Assembly (NCBI RefSeq): GCF_000145275.1 | Contig: NC_014393.1 | Span: 3,596,001 to 3,660,000, forward strand | Source: Clostridium cellulovorans 743B | Lineage (GTDB): Bacteria > Bacillota > Clostridia > Clostridiales > Clostridiaceae | Length of the DNA stretch: 64,000 nt | Reading direction: 5' to 3' | Part shown: in pieces, positions 1 through 9,087 of the stretch | Layout of the letters: the number at the start of each line of letters is the position of its first letter | Numbering within the stretch: the first letter of the stretch is position 1 | Notes under the pieces: generated by a model | The model's database searches: none | Seen by the model: only the letters and a program-made list of their open reading frames with translations | What the model was told of the DNA's origin: nothing | Translations under genes and position numbers: made by a program

Positions 1-893
1 CCTTAAACAAGATCCTAATGGGAAAATCGAAAAAGTTTCTTTAAACCTTTGTACAAGTTCCATATCAAATCTAGAATCTGCACCGGATAATACATATTCA
101 TAAGCATCAGTTAGACTACATCTTTCTTTACTTATCTTACAATTAACTACAGCATCATAAGCATTACTTAAAGTTATAATCTTTGCAAATTTTGAAATTT
201 CATTTCCCTTTAATCCAAATGGATAGCCTAATCCATCAACTCTTTCATGATGTTCTAGTACCCCTCTTATTGTTTTATCAGAAAAACCTCCAATCTCTTC
301 TAAAATCTCTTTTCCATAAATGCAATGATTTTTTATAGCGTCTCTTTCTTCACGAGACCAAGCTTCCACTCTATTTAAAACATACTTTGGAATTTTTGTT
401 TTACCAATATCATGAAGGGAAGAGGCAATTGCAAGTTCCTTAAGTTCCTCACCATCTATATTCATAGACATGCCTAAAAAACATGTTATTATTGTAGTAT
501 CTAAGGAATGTATGTATAATTATCATGTGTTTTTATATCATATAAACATTTATTTACATCCCCATTTTCTACAATATGATCAACAAGTTCTTTTACATAT
601 CCTAAACGTTTTTTAGTCTCATGTATCTCATTAGCGGATATATTTTTAATAATATTGGAAATATCTTTTATTACATAACCTTTTATTTCATCTAACTTAG
701 AATCAGCGTAACTTATATCCTCTAATCTATCATCATTTATGTATATATAATACACACCTTGTAATTTTAATTTTTCAATGTATCCTGATGTTAGGGTTAT
801 TCCTGCCTTTAGAAGTCTATTACCATCCTCAGTATATATGTCGCGTCCCAGGACCTCATTTTCTTTAACCCTATCTATAAACTCTAATCTCAT
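1..893 (-). pseudogene. HD-GYP domain protein, frameshifted and cut by the window edge
   Basis: The first 130 codons (893 down to 501) form the N-terminal domain typical of clostridial HD-GYP proteins and read as far as DNYTYIP before a stop. In a shifted frame from about position 510 the reading continues directly into HSLDTT, then SSLHDIGKTKIPK (HD signature) and LEHHERVDGLGYP (HHExxDGxGYP, GYP signature), open to base 1. HD-GYP domains hydrolyse cyclic di-GMP. The junction lies in a short repeated tract, positions 508-517 (ATGTATGTAT on the plus strand). Family members usually read YTYxHS here, so loss of one base, or of one 4-bp unit, explains the break. Either real inactivation or a sequencing slip is possible. 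The start has a GAGG-type site just upstream (plus strand CCTCACCTC). The C-terminal end is outside the window. Confidence 0.85.
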
Positions 894-1100
894 TCCTCAC
901 CTCAAAACCCTCAATTTATGACCTACTTCATATTGGGTCTTAGATTAATTATACTTATTAAATTAAATAATAACAATATTTTTATGCATTTATACTTAAT
1001 TTTAATTTTTTTGATATAATTCCCACAATAATTCAACTATTTTCTTTTAATTAAAATTATGTTAAACTTCTTCAAAAACAATTTACTTTTTTTAATATAA

Positions 1101-1142
1101 AAAAAAATTTCTACAAAGAGTACTTGCTCTTTGTAGAAATTT
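1101..1142 (-). terminator. Intrinsic terminator of pepF
   Basis: A 16-bp inverted repeat (1105-1120 with 1127-1142, arms AAATTTCTACAAAGAG and complement) lies just past the pepF stop. On the minus strand it is followed by a run of U from the A tract at 1098-1107. Confidence 0.9.
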
Positions 1143-1148
1143 TCTATT

Positions 1149-2945
1149 CTATATTTCTTCTATCATATCCAATAGTTGTCTAAAAGTATCCATTGTATCT
1201 TCAATTGGCTTAGCGGTAGTCATATCTACACCAGCTTCTTTTAAAATTTCGATTGGATAATTACTGCCACCACTCTTTAAGAAACCTTTATATTTTTCTA
1301 AAGCTCCCTCTTTCTCTTCTAAAATCATTTTAGCAAAAGAGCTTGCTGCAGCATATCCAGTAGCATATTGATATACATAGAAATCAGAATAGAAATGAGG
1401 TATTCTAGCCCACTCCATATCAATCTCTTCATCCACTACCATATCTGGCCCAAAATATTTTACATTTAGATTATGCCATATACTACATAAATCGTCAGCT
1501 GTTAAGCTATCTCCTTTTTCTAAGGTTTCATGAGTTATCTTTTCAAACTCAGCAAACATCACTTGTCTAAATACAGTAGCTCTTATCTGCTCAAGTTGAC
1601 TATTTATAAGATATAATTTTTTAGTTTTATCCTTTTCTTTATGAATTAAATGGTTTATAAGCAATATCTCATTCGTAGTTGAAGCAACCTCAGCACAGAA
1701 AATAACATAATCTGAATAGATATATGGTTGACTTTTCCTCGAATAATATGAGTGTATTGAGTGTCCCATTTCATGAACAAAGGTAGAAACATCATTTAGT
1801 TCATAAGTATAATTTAAAAGCACATAAGGCATAGTATCATAACAACCCCATGAATACGCCCCGCTTCTCTTTCCTTCATTAGGATAAATATCTATCCAAG
1901 AATTTTCTATACCACTATTAAATATAGAAAGATATTCGTCACCTAGAGGTTTTAATGCTTCATTAGCAATAGTTACTGCTTCTTTAAATTCTATATGTTC
2001 TTTTGGAGTATCTATAACAGGAACATATAAATCGTACATATGTATTTCATCAAGCTTTAGCATTTTTTTCTTTAGCTTGACGTATCTATGTAACAACGGT
2101 AAATTCTTATTTATAGCCTCAATAGTATTATCATAAACAGAAACTGGAATATTGTTTGGGGCTAACGCACTTTCTATTGCATTACTATAAGAACGAATCT
2201 TAGCATTAAAATTCCAAGTCTTAATAGACGATACAAGAGAAGTTGCTATAGTATTTCTAAACTCTCCATATGTTTTAAATAAACTTCTAAATGCATTCTC
2301 TCTCACATTTCTATCTTTTGATTTTATAAATTGAGAATACATAGCCTCTGTAAGCTGCATTTCCTCATTCTCTTCATTTTTAATCTTTGGAAATTTAAGA
2401 TCTGCGTTTGCAAAAATACTATATATACTATGTGGTGCATCAAAAAGTTCTGAAGCACTAGCTAAAAGTTCCTCTTTCTCTTTAGTTAATATATGAGGTT
2501 TTTTTGACATTATCCTTTCTAGATAAAACCTATATAACTCCAATTCCTTATTTTCTTTTATTACTTTTTCTACAAAATCATCTTCAAAAGAAAGAATTTC
2601 TGGTACAAAAAATGCTGTGCTACCCTGCAATTCCGCTACATAAGAATTTACTCTTCCTTTAATCCCCTGATAGGTTGTATTCTTTGTATCCTCATCACTT
2701 TTTAAAAAAGCATACATCATTATTTTTTCTACATCTCTTGAAATTTTCTCATCTAGTTTTAAAAATTCCAAAAGCATATTTGCTTCTTTTAACTTACCTT
2801 GATATTCAGATAGTTTTTTAGCTTCTTCTTTGGCTACTTTAAAAGCTTCCTCCCACTTATCATCTGAAGCAAATATTTTATTTACATCCCATTTTGCTGT
2901 ATCTGGTATTTCACTTCTCTTTAATAACTTTTTAGAACCTTCCAT
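1149..2945 (-). CDS. pepF: Oligoendopeptidase F (M3B zinc peptidase)
   Basis: Cytosolic metallopeptidase that trims short peptides, 598 aa, full length for the M3B family. The zinc motif HEMGH is at residues 391-395 and the third ligand is the glutamate in FCAEVAS near residue 419. The N-terminal PepF lobe (about 115-185) precedes the catalytic M3 domain (about 200-580). The ATG is preceded by GAGGAGGG at ideal spacing. The gene stands alone and ends at a strong terminator. Function in peptide turnover is a family inference. Confidence 0.95.
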   Translation of the reverse strand: MEGSKKLLKRSEIPDTAKWDVNKIFASDDKWEEAFKVAKEEAKKLSEYQGKLKEANMLLEFLKLDEKISRDVEKIMMYAFLKSDEDTKNTTYQGIKGRVNSYVAELQGSTAFFVPEILSFEDDFVEKVIKENKELELYRFYLERIMSKKPHILTKEKEELLASASELFDAPHSIYSIFANADLKFPKIKNEENEEMQLTEAMYSQFIKSKDRNVRENAFRSLFKTYGEFRNTIATSLVSSIKTWNFNAKIRSYSNAIESALAPNNIPVSVYDNTIEAINKNLPLLHRYVKLKKKMLKLDEIHMYDLYVPVIDTPKEHIEFKEAVTIANEALKPLGDEYLSIFNSGIENSWIDIYPNEGKRSGAYSWGCYDTMPYVLLNYTYELNDVSTFVHEMGHSIHSYYSRKSQPYIYSDYVIFCAEVASTTNEILLINHLIHKEKDKTKKLYLINSQLEQIRATVFRQVMFAEFEKITHETLEKGDSLTADDLCSIWHNLNVKYFGPDMVVDEEIDMEWARIPHFYSDFYVYQYATGYAAASSFAKMILEEKEGALEKYKGFLKSGGSNYPIEILKEAGVDMTTAKPIEDTMDTFRQLLDMIEEI

Positions 2946-3052
2946 ATAATTCCCTCCTCTATGATTATAGTGATTAAATCCCTATATAATTATCTTGCAG
3001 AAGTTATTTTCAAAACTAGGAATTAAGCCTATATTGCAAGATTATATTTAAT

Positions 3053-3448
3053 TTATTTATATTCATCTTCCTTTCCTTGAATATCAAAGAATACTTTTTC
3101 CATAGCTTCTTTAATCATCTCACATAAGCTATTTAACTTCTCTTCCATAACCTTATAATTATCCGTATATTCGAAAGTTATCTCCCAAGTTGGATTATAT
3201 TCATCTTCGTTTTCTATAACCTCATAATCCTTTGATGAAAAAGCCTCTAAATCAAACAAATCAAATATTGCAGAATATTCCCATTCCTCTACATCCTTAT
3301 TTGTATCGAATTGAAGATGTACTACTTGCCCATCATAATATAATTTCGTTATGTAGATAGCTCCTTCTGAAACATTATAGCTATCCAATTCTCTTATAAA
3401 TTTATTTTCCTTATCTCTTTCTATAAGTACTAATGAAGAAAAATCCAT
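3053..3448 (-). CDS. Conserved hypothetical protein, DUF6762-like
   Basis: 131-aa acidic soluble protein starting MDFSSLVLIERDKE. A longer reading from 3505 is open, but the ATG at 3448 has AGGAGATG right upstream and gives the usual N-terminus, so it is preferred. No membrane segment or catalytic motif is seen; the C-terminal half is rich in Glu and aromatic residues. I recall similar clostridial proteins under the DUF6762 name, with no assigned function. It is divergently arranged with the next gene. Confidence 0.7.
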   Translation of the reverse strand: MDFSSLVLIERDKENKFIRELDSYNVSEGAIYITKLYYDGQVVHLQFDTNKDVEEWEYSAIFDLFDLEAFSSKDYEVIENEDEYNPTWEITFEYTDNYKVMEEKLNSLCEMIKEAMEKVFFDIQGKEDEYK

Positions 3449-3568
3449 AGTATCATCTCCTGTTATCAAATTTAATCTTGTGTTTATTATTTTATCACAT
3501 AACATATATATTTATTTTCCACATTCTGGTATAATCTAATTAAATTTTATAGAATTCAGGAGTTTTAA

Positions 3569-3934
3569 ATGAAAAAAAATAAAATAAATCCTAAATATAA
3601 AATCCTTCTGACAAAAGCTTTAATTCCTCTTATACTAATTACATCAATAAAAGCTGTCTTCTTTAGAGAACCAGAACAACAAGTAGATATTTTCGTCAAA
3701 ACCTATATGACCTCTAGTATTTTTAATAAATATAAAATCAAAGACATATCTAACCTAGAGGTTATCTTTTCTGACGGAAATTACGCTGTTGTAAATATTC
3801 AAGGAAGAGATAATAGATCCAATGAAATAGTGCGCTATGATATTTATGTTACTAAAGATGAAAGACACTGGAAAATTAAAAAGATCACCGAAAAGGATGT
3901 TCTAAGTAATAAGGTAAAAAAATATTTAAATTAA
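3569..3934 (+). CDS. Hypothetical membrane-anchored protein
   Basis: 121 aa. A basic N-terminus (MKKNKINPKYK) is followed by one hydrophobic segment at about residues 13-30, then a roughly 90-residue extracytoplasmic domain with alternating beta-like stretches (NLEVIFSDGNYAVVNIQG, then YDIYVTKDERHWKIKKI). This looks like a small NTF2/DUF4878-like fold, but I do not recognise a family. AGGAG lies 9 bases before the ATG. It is divergent from the 131-aa gene; the intergenic gap of about 120 bp must hold both promoters. Confidence 0.65.
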   Translation: MKKNKINPKYKILLTKALIPLILITSIKAVFFREPEQQVDIFVKTYMTSSIFNKYKIKDISNLEVIFSDGNYAVVNIQGRDNRSNEIVRYDIYVTKDERHWKIKKITEKDVLSNKVKKYLN

Positions 3935-3991
3935 TTTTTCATGTTATCTGGAAATATATAAAAATAGAGAAATACCGTCTTACGCTAGTCT

Positions 3992-4405
3992 CTAATCTTC
4001 TTTTTTGCATTTTTCACAAATAGCTTTAATTTTCAGTTCATGACTGACAACTGTAAAACCTGTTTTGTCCTTTATATTTTCACCAACACTATACATCGGA
4101 CATTCTATTTCAGTCTTTTCATGACATTGTATACATTCAAGTACATGTTTATGGTCATGGACTTTCATTTTATATCTATATTTACCATCTCCCAGGTCGA
4201 TTCTATCAATAATATTTTTCTCATAAAATAAATCTATTGTTCTATAAATCGTGGAAAGATCTATAAATAATTTTCTCTCCTTACAAATTTCTAAAATTTT
4301 ATCAGCACTTAATGGTTCATTAATTTCCTTAAACAATTCTATAATGATAATTCTTGGTTGTGTCGCTTTGATACTCTTACTTTTAAATAGTTCTTTATTT
4401 TCCAT
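3992..4405 (-). CDS. Fur-family metal-responsive transcriptional regulator
   Basis: 137 aa. The winged-helix DNA-binding half includes the recognition helix DLSTIYRTIDLF near residues 49-60. The C-terminal half carries metal ligands: HDHKH near 83-87, the structural-zinc pair CIQC near 93-96, and CEKC near the end. Family members sense Fe, Zn, Mn or peroxide; the subtype (Fur, Zur, PerR) cannot be fixed from sequence. It lies 54 bp downstream of an MntP-type pump on the same strand, so a manganese or zinc role is plausible but inferred. Confidence 0.85.
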   Translation of the reverse strand: MENKELFKSKSIKATQPRIIIIELFKEINEPLSADKILEICKERKLFIDLSTIYRTIDLFYEKNIIDRIDLGDGKYRYKMKVHDHKHVLECIQCHEKTEIECPMYSVGENIKDKTGFTVVSHELKIKAICEKCKKED

Positions 4406-4459
4406 ACAATCACCAATTATATTTTACAACAAATCTATAAATATTTAAATTAATTTGTT

Positions 4460-5011
4460 TTACAATAAAATCATCTTTAGTCCAAAGAAAATAAGAATGA
4501 CTCCTGCAATAAATTCAGCATACTGTTCCACTATTGAAATCTTTTTTAAATACTTTGATAAGAAAAATGCTGCTAAAGATAAAATCATTGCAATTAGTCC
4601 TATGTATAAAGCGTATTCAAATATTATAAGCATATTTTTCTCATAAAATAACACTGCAAACCCAACAATCATAGCATCAATACTTACTGACGCCCCTAAA
4701 ATTGCATACATATCCTTCCGAATCCTAAAGTTTCCTTCACCTTTCCTATATCCCTGCCAAAGCATAAGAAAGCCTATTATAATCTGTATAACTCCTCCAA
4801 TTATTTCTGGAACTGATATAATATAACTGTTAATAAAGTACCCTAATGTGGCTCCAATATAAGCAAAAAGAAACTGAAAAAATCCAAAAGATAAAGCAAG
4901 GATTATTTTCTGTTTTTTCACAGCACAACCGGAAATGCCTATGCTAAGAGCCACTCCAAAGGCATCTAAAGCTAATGCTATAGCTATTAATGTTAATGAA
5001 AAAAAGTTCAT
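4460..5011 (-). CDS. mntP: MntP/YtaF-type manganese efflux pump
   Basis: 183-aa membrane protein with about six hydrophobic segments. The two conserved acidic membrane motifs of the family are present: ALDAFGVALSIGI in TM1 and GASVSIDAMIVGFAV in the second half. The family exports Mn2+. The ATG at 5011 is chosen because GGGAGG sits just upstream; an upstream in-frame ATG at 5068 has no such site. The Fur-family gene follows, and the pair probably forms one transcript. I found no yybP-ykoY manganese riboswitch in the leader. Confidence 0.8.
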   Translation of the reverse strand: MNFFSLTLIAIALALDAFGVALSIGISGCAVKKQKIILALSFGFFQFLFAYIGATLGYFINSYIISVPEIIGGVIQIIIGFLMLWQGYRKGEGNFRIRKDMYAILGASVSIDAMIVGFAVLFYEKNMLIIFEYALYIGLIAMILSLAAFFLSKYLKKISIVEQYAEFIAGVILIFFGLKMILL

Positions 5012-5388
5012 AATTACCTCCCATTCCTTCCTTAAAAATAAGTGGATAGAATTTAATATATGTTTCATTATTGAATTTACGTTAAAAACTTATATGATCA
5101 TTGAACTATCAATAAGCTATATTCATAATCTTTATTAAAACATATAAAAAGAGAGAGTTATTAGCCCATCTATATAAATTTATGAATTACATTTTCAATT
5201 ATTCATTTTACTTAAATATGTATCATAAGGATATGGAATTATAATTTCCCCTATCTTACTTATACCAATAAATATATTTCCTATTCTCTTAACTAAACAT
5301 AAATTTAAAATTAAAATATATAAGTTCTGATAATTACACTACATTGAAATTTAGAACTCATATAGTATAATAAAAAAGAGATGGTAAG
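5012..5388. other. Intergenic region upstream of mntP
   Basis: About 375 bp of AT-rich DNA between the ssb terminator and mntP. No open frame with a ribosome-binding site and no recognisable riboswitch was seen; it presumably holds the mntP promoter. Confidence 0.5.
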
Positions 5389-5400
5389 CTACACCATCTC
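5372..5400 (-). terminator. Terminator overlapping the 3' end of ssb
   Basis: The arms GAGATGGT (5378-5385 and the complement at 5393-5400) enclose the TAG stop codon at 5389-5391. One arm is formed by the final codons of ssb. On the minus strand the hairpin is followed by TTTTTTATTA. Confidence 0.85.
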
Positions 5401-5718
5401 ATTTTTATTATTCCATTCAAGAAACTGAAAGTTTTCTGCTACTACTTCAGTTACGTATTTACGATTACCATCAACTTCGAAGTTTCTAATCTTAAGTTTT
5501 CCTGAAATACTTACCATATTTCCTTTTTTCATATACTTATTAAAGGTTTCTGCTCTTTTTCCCCATAATGCTACAGGGATAAAATCCACTTCTTTTTCAC
5601 CTTTACTATTTATATGTCCTGTATTTACTGCTAGAGTAAACTTGCACAAGAAATTATCCTCAAAAGCCTTTAATTCTGGTTCCTTAACTAATCTTCCCAC
5701 TAGCATTACTTTATTCAT
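5389..5718 (-). CDS. ssb: Short single-stranded DNA-binding protein
   Basis: 109-aa OB-fold protein beginning MNKVMLVGRLVKEPEL, with the conserved FTLAVN and VDFIPVALWGKRAE strands. The ATG at 5718 has TAGGAGG upstream; an in-frame extension to 5760 does not. SSB proteins coat single-stranded DNA in replication and repair. It is far shorter than a housekeeping SSB (about 150 aa), ends NNKNEMV, and lacks both the Gly/Gln-rich linker and the acidic DDDIPF tip used to recruit partner enzymes. It is probably an accessory paralogue. It is monocistronic, with its terminator built into its last codons. Confidence 0.88.
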   Translation of the reverse strand: MNKVMLVGRLVKEPELKAFEDNFLCKFTLAVNTGHINSKGEKEVDFIPVALWGKRAETFNKYMKKGNMVSISGKLKIRNFEVDGNRKYVTEVVAENFQFLEWNNKNEMV

Positions 5719-5862
5719 AAAACATCCTCCTAAAACAAATATCATCTCAATTATTGACAATGAAATAAAAGTTTAATCACAAATCTATCAGATATTTTCT
5801 AGTAAGCATTCTAAAAAATAACACTTATGTGGTAATTAGATTTTTACAGATAAACTTTAAGT

Positions 5863-7050
5863 TTACTCCTCATATTCCCATTCATTTAAAAAGCCATATA
5901 AGGCTGGGTAAACATTTAAGGCCGCCATCATAGACATATAATTATCCATTGCTTTATAATCTTCATCCTTAATCTTCACAGCTCTTATCATAAGATTTTT
6001 AGGAGTTTCAAGAGGTGAAATATATTCTACTATAGAAACGTCATACCCTTTAGCTTCAAGAAGTGTTCCCCTTAGACCATCTGTTAATACATCTGCCATC
6101 CTAGCCTTTAGCACTCCATATTTTAGAATACTTTTTAATGGCTCGTAGCTATACTGAGAAAGCAATTCCTTATGACAACAAGGTACAGCAACAATTGCTT
6201 CTGCTTCCTCTTTTATACCATAAGCAAGAGCCATATCTGTTGCAGTGTCACAAGCATGAAGGGATAAAACCACGTTTATCTTTTTTCTTGATTTAAATTC
6301 CTTTATATCCATTGCATAAAACTCCATATTTCTATATCCAAGACTTTCAGCCATAGCTTTAGAAGTTTCAATAACGCTCTCTTTTATATCAATACCAATG
6401 AAATTACACTTTATTTTCTTAACCTCAGTTAAATAATAATTTAATACAAAAGAAAGATAGGATTTTCCACAACCACAATCTAGAATAGTTAAGTTGCCTT
6501 TCTGAGCTAATTTTTCAAACATCGGATCAAGTAATTCTACATAATGATCAATCTGATTATATTTCCTTATCTTATCATTCTTAACTTTGCCATCCTTAGT
6601 CATAATATCTATAGCTTTTAAAACTTCATCAGCTTCTCCAACCTTTATGTAATAACTTCTATTTAAAAGAGTAGATGTACCTTCTGTAAAATGAATTTTC
6701 TTCGTCTCTTTTTCTTCTTCCTTAACTTTTACATTTTTCATTGTAACATTCTTATTATCAGCTGTAATTAATATATCCGTACCTCTTTCCCTATAAATAA
6801 AATTCACAGCTTCATATTTTTCAGCTTCTTCTAATATAGAACTTACAACTTCCTTTATAGTTTTTACTTTAGTTACCCCAGAAAAATTAAATTTAATTTT
6901 TCCTTCTTCATAAGCACCTCTCCCTACAAATTCTTTTAGCCCAGCTTTATATGTAACTACTATTTCTTTAAATGTATCATTATTTTCAGCAAATCTGCTT
7001 TCTATACCCATCATAAATAATTTTAGCTTACCTATGTTTTTACTATTCAT
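5863..7050 (-). CDS. Class I SAM-dependent methyltransferase (Methyltransf_32-like)
   Basis: 395 aa. The N-terminal 170 residues form a mixed alpha/beta domain of unknown role. SAM-binding motif I is DCGCGKSYLS at residues 191-200, the acidic motif II is IGIDIKESV near 219-227, and LSLHACDTATD near 262-272 is the signature of the Methyltransf_32 group (also seen in GSTCD-like proteins). VAVPCCHKEL follows. Members are thought to modify RNA or protein, but the substrate here is unknown. AAGGAG precedes the ATG. No operon partner is evident. Confidence 0.8.
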   Translation of the reverse strand: MNSKNIGKLKLFMMGIESRFAENNDTFKEIVVTYKAGLKEFVGRGAYEEGKIKFNFSGVTKVKTIKEVVSSILEEAEKYEAVNFIYRERGTDILITADNKNVTMKNVKVKEEEKETKKIHFTEGTSTLLNRSYYIKVGEADEVLKAIDIMTKDGKVKNDKIRKYNQIDHYVELLDPMFEKLAQKGNLTILDCGCGKSYLSFVLNYYLTEVKKIKCNFIGIDIKESVIETSKAMAESLGYRNMEFYAMDIKEFKSRKKINVVLSLHACDTATDMALAYGIKEEAEAIVAVPCCHKELLSQYSYEPLKSILKYGVLKARMADVLTDGLRGTLLEAKGYDVSIVEYISPLETPKNLMIRAVKIKDEDYKAMDNYMSMMAALNVYPALYGFLNEWEYEE

Positions 7051-7340
7051 TAATTATCTCCTTATCAACTGCGATTTTTAGACATTATAATACTTTTTAA
7101 TCTTTATAATTGTAGCATAACAAATGGAACCTGAAAATAAAAGTCTATAATCCTTAATTTAATCCTAGGTGTTCCCCCTATAGCTGCTATAACCAAGACT
7201 ATACGCAGTTTTAAAATTTTTCTATCCACTAATAAAGAAATGGACACTAAGTTGCACAAAATTCTAAATAAGTTACAAGATAATTACTATAAACAAACCT
7301 TATATTTAAACAAATCTAAACTTTAAATTTAAAATCGAAA

Positions 7341-7374
7341 AAGGCACTTCAAAGGATTAACCTTGAAATGCCTT
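7341..7374. terminator. Terminator-like hairpin, owner unclear
   Basis: AAGGCA-TTCAA-GG pairs with CC-TTGAA-TGCCTT (7341-7355 with 7361-7374), with one mismatch and one bulge. T-rich tracts lie on both sides. No annotated gene ends nearby, so it may terminate an unseen transcript. Confidence 0.5.
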
Positions 7375-7580
7375 ACTTTATTATCTATATAAAGGATTGT
7401 TAATTTGGTAATGACATTTAATTACTATTGATGTCATCTCAAATCCTTGATTTTTAAAAAGAAAGAGTTTCTATAATTATCTATAATTAAGAATTTTGAC
7501 AGTTTGAGAAAACAAGAGAGAATTTAGATAGATAACCTCAATTAACTAGAAACCCTATATAAAATTAGCATATTTATTTA

Positions 7581-7620
7581 GTTAAGCTTTATCTCTAAAC
7601 ATAGAGATTAAAAGCTTAAC
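7581..7620. other. Strong 40-nt inverted repeat
   Basis: GTTAAGCTTT (7581-7590) and ATCTCT (7591-7596) pair with AGAGAT (7603-7608) and AAGCTTAAC (7612-7620), leaving a six-base loop. No T-run follows, so it is not a simple terminator. Confidence 0.55.
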
Positions 7621-7811
7621 ACAAGAACTTTCCCAAGTTTCAACTTAAAGCATGGACACTTCTCACAAACTCATTTAAGAGATAGTGAGTAACATTTGTT
7701 TACCCTACTTAGCTGATGTCTTTATTATATATCATTCTTATAATAATCTCAAGAGTTTTTTAGAAAAAAATATTATTTGATTAATTTTTAAATTAAACAA
7801 CTTTTTTATCC

Positions 7812-8516
7812 CTATTTTAAGATTACTTCAGCTATCTTTAAACATATAGGTGCAATAATCACAGTAACTATTCCAGCGATGCCAATAGCAAGTCCACTCA
7901 TAGCTCCCTGTGTTTCACCAAGTTCTACAGCCTTGGATGTTCCAACCGCATGAGCCGAAGTACCAATAGCTATCCCCTGGGCAAGCTCATCGTCAATTTT
8001 AGCAAGCTTTAAAACTGTTGGGGCAATTACTGCTCCTATAACACCTGTAATAACAACTACCACTACAGTTATTCCTGAGACACCTCCTAATTCTTTTGAT
8101 ATTTCCATAGCTATAGGAGTTGTAACAGACTTAGGAACTAACGATGCGATTATCGCTGTATCTGTCCCTACTAAATAAGTAAGTAATAAAACAGAAATAA
8201 CACTAGTCAATGATCCCACCACTATTCCAATAATAATTGGAACTATATTTTTCTTTAAAACATCAAGCTTTCTATATAAAGGAAGAGCTAACGCAACAGT
8301 AGCAGGTGTAATGAAAAAGTTTATAAACTTTCCGCCTTGGTTAAAAGCTTCATAATCTATGTTGAAAATTACCAAAACTGCTATTACAATAATTACTGCT
8401 ATAAGTAACCCATTGAAAATTGGCACCTTGGTCTTTTTATATATATAAATTCCTATCTCATAAGCTATAAAAGATAGAATTATCCCAAACATATAGTTAT
8501 TAAATATATTCTCCAT
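7812..8516 (-). CDS. lrgB: LrgB-family membrane protein
   Basis: 234 aa, about six or seven membrane segments. The family hallmark VPKSVTTPIAMEISKELGG and the later GTSAHAVGTSKA are present. LrgB works with LrgA in holin/antiholin-like control of murein hydrolase export and, in some species, pyruvate uptake. It overlaps lrgA by one base (TAATG), and its AGGAGGG site lies in the end of lrgA, indicating translational coupling. No LytST genes are in the window. Confidence 0.93.
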   Translation of the reverse strand: MENIFNNYMFGIILSFIAYEIGIYIYKKTKVPIFNGLLIAVIIVIAVLVIFNIDYEAFNQGGKFINFFITPATVALALPLYRKLDVLKKNIVPIIIGIVVGSLTSVISVLLLTYLVGTDTAIIASLVPKSVTTPIAMEISKELGGVSGITVVVVVITGVIGAVIAPTVLKLAKIDDELAQGIAIGTSAHAVGTSKAVELGETQGAMSGLAIGIAGIVTVIIAPICLKIAEVILK

Positions 8517-8866
8517 TACTTATCCCTCCTTTTTCTAACAAATTGAACAGTTCTTCCTGTAACCACCATCACCAAAACTGTTGTTACAAAGGTTATTAAA
8601 AGTATTGATATCCAGGTATCCTTTATTAAATGAAATGTAACAATGAGACCTACCGCTGCAGGAATAAAGAAAAATGCTAAATTATCTATTAAAAAATCCG
8701 CAACTACATCAATATCTTTTGGTTTTACAATGCCAACTAATAAAGCTATAAATAATAAAACTAATCCAAGAACACTACCTGGAATAGGTAAATTTAACCC
8801 CTTTGATAATATCTCCCCCAAGAAACTAAATGACAATATTATGACTAGTTGTCTTAAAATCTTCAT
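8516..8866 (-). CDS. lrgA: LrgA/CidA-family holin-like protein
   Basis: 116 aa, four hydrophobic segments and a basic C-terminus (RTVQFVRKRRDK). The motif GLNLPIPGSVLGLVLLF is characteristic of CidA/LrgA. GAGGAG precedes the ATG. It is the first gene of the lrgAB operon. CidA and LrgA cannot be separated with certainty by sequence, but the single A-B pair is conventionally lrgAB. Confidence 0.92.
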   Translation of the reverse strand: MKILRQLVIILSFSFLGEILSKGLNLPIPGSVLGLVLLFIALLVGIVKPKDIDVVADFLIDNLAFFFIPAAVGLIVTFHLIKDTWISILLITFVTTVLVMVVTGRTVQFVRKRRDK

Positions 8867-9040
8867 ATGTTCTCCTCTTTTCTTTCATAATTTTTTGTAA
8901 AAACTAATATTGTGATTAAATAGAAAATTTTAGTTTCACTTATACGAAACAGTGTTTTACATATACCTTCTAAGTATAGTATAGCATAATGAAAACCTTA
9001 CCCAACAAGACTTAAATCACTAATAGTATAATTAATAAAA

Positions 9041-9083
9041 AGAACCAATGAATCATAGACTTATCTAATAACCCATTGGTTCT
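9041..9083 (-). terminator. Terminator of the AAA ATPase gene
   Basis: AGAACCAATG (9041-9050) pairs perfectly with 9074-9083, and the minus strand continues TTTTATTAAT. Confidence 0.85.
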
Positions 9084-9087
9084 ACCC

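Larger units (their letters stand above)
7051..7811. other. 760-bp gene-free region with several hairpins
   Basis: No open frame with a credible start was found. Three structures stand out: a terminator-like hairpin at 7341-7374, a 40-nt hairpin at 7581-7620, and smaller arms up to about 7694. It could hold a small RNA or the promoter region of the methyltransferase; see findings. Confidence 0.5.

Noticed and set aside
5012..5388. Possible manganese riboswitch before mntP
   Set aside because: No GGGGAGUAG-type core or paired helices were found on the minus strand.
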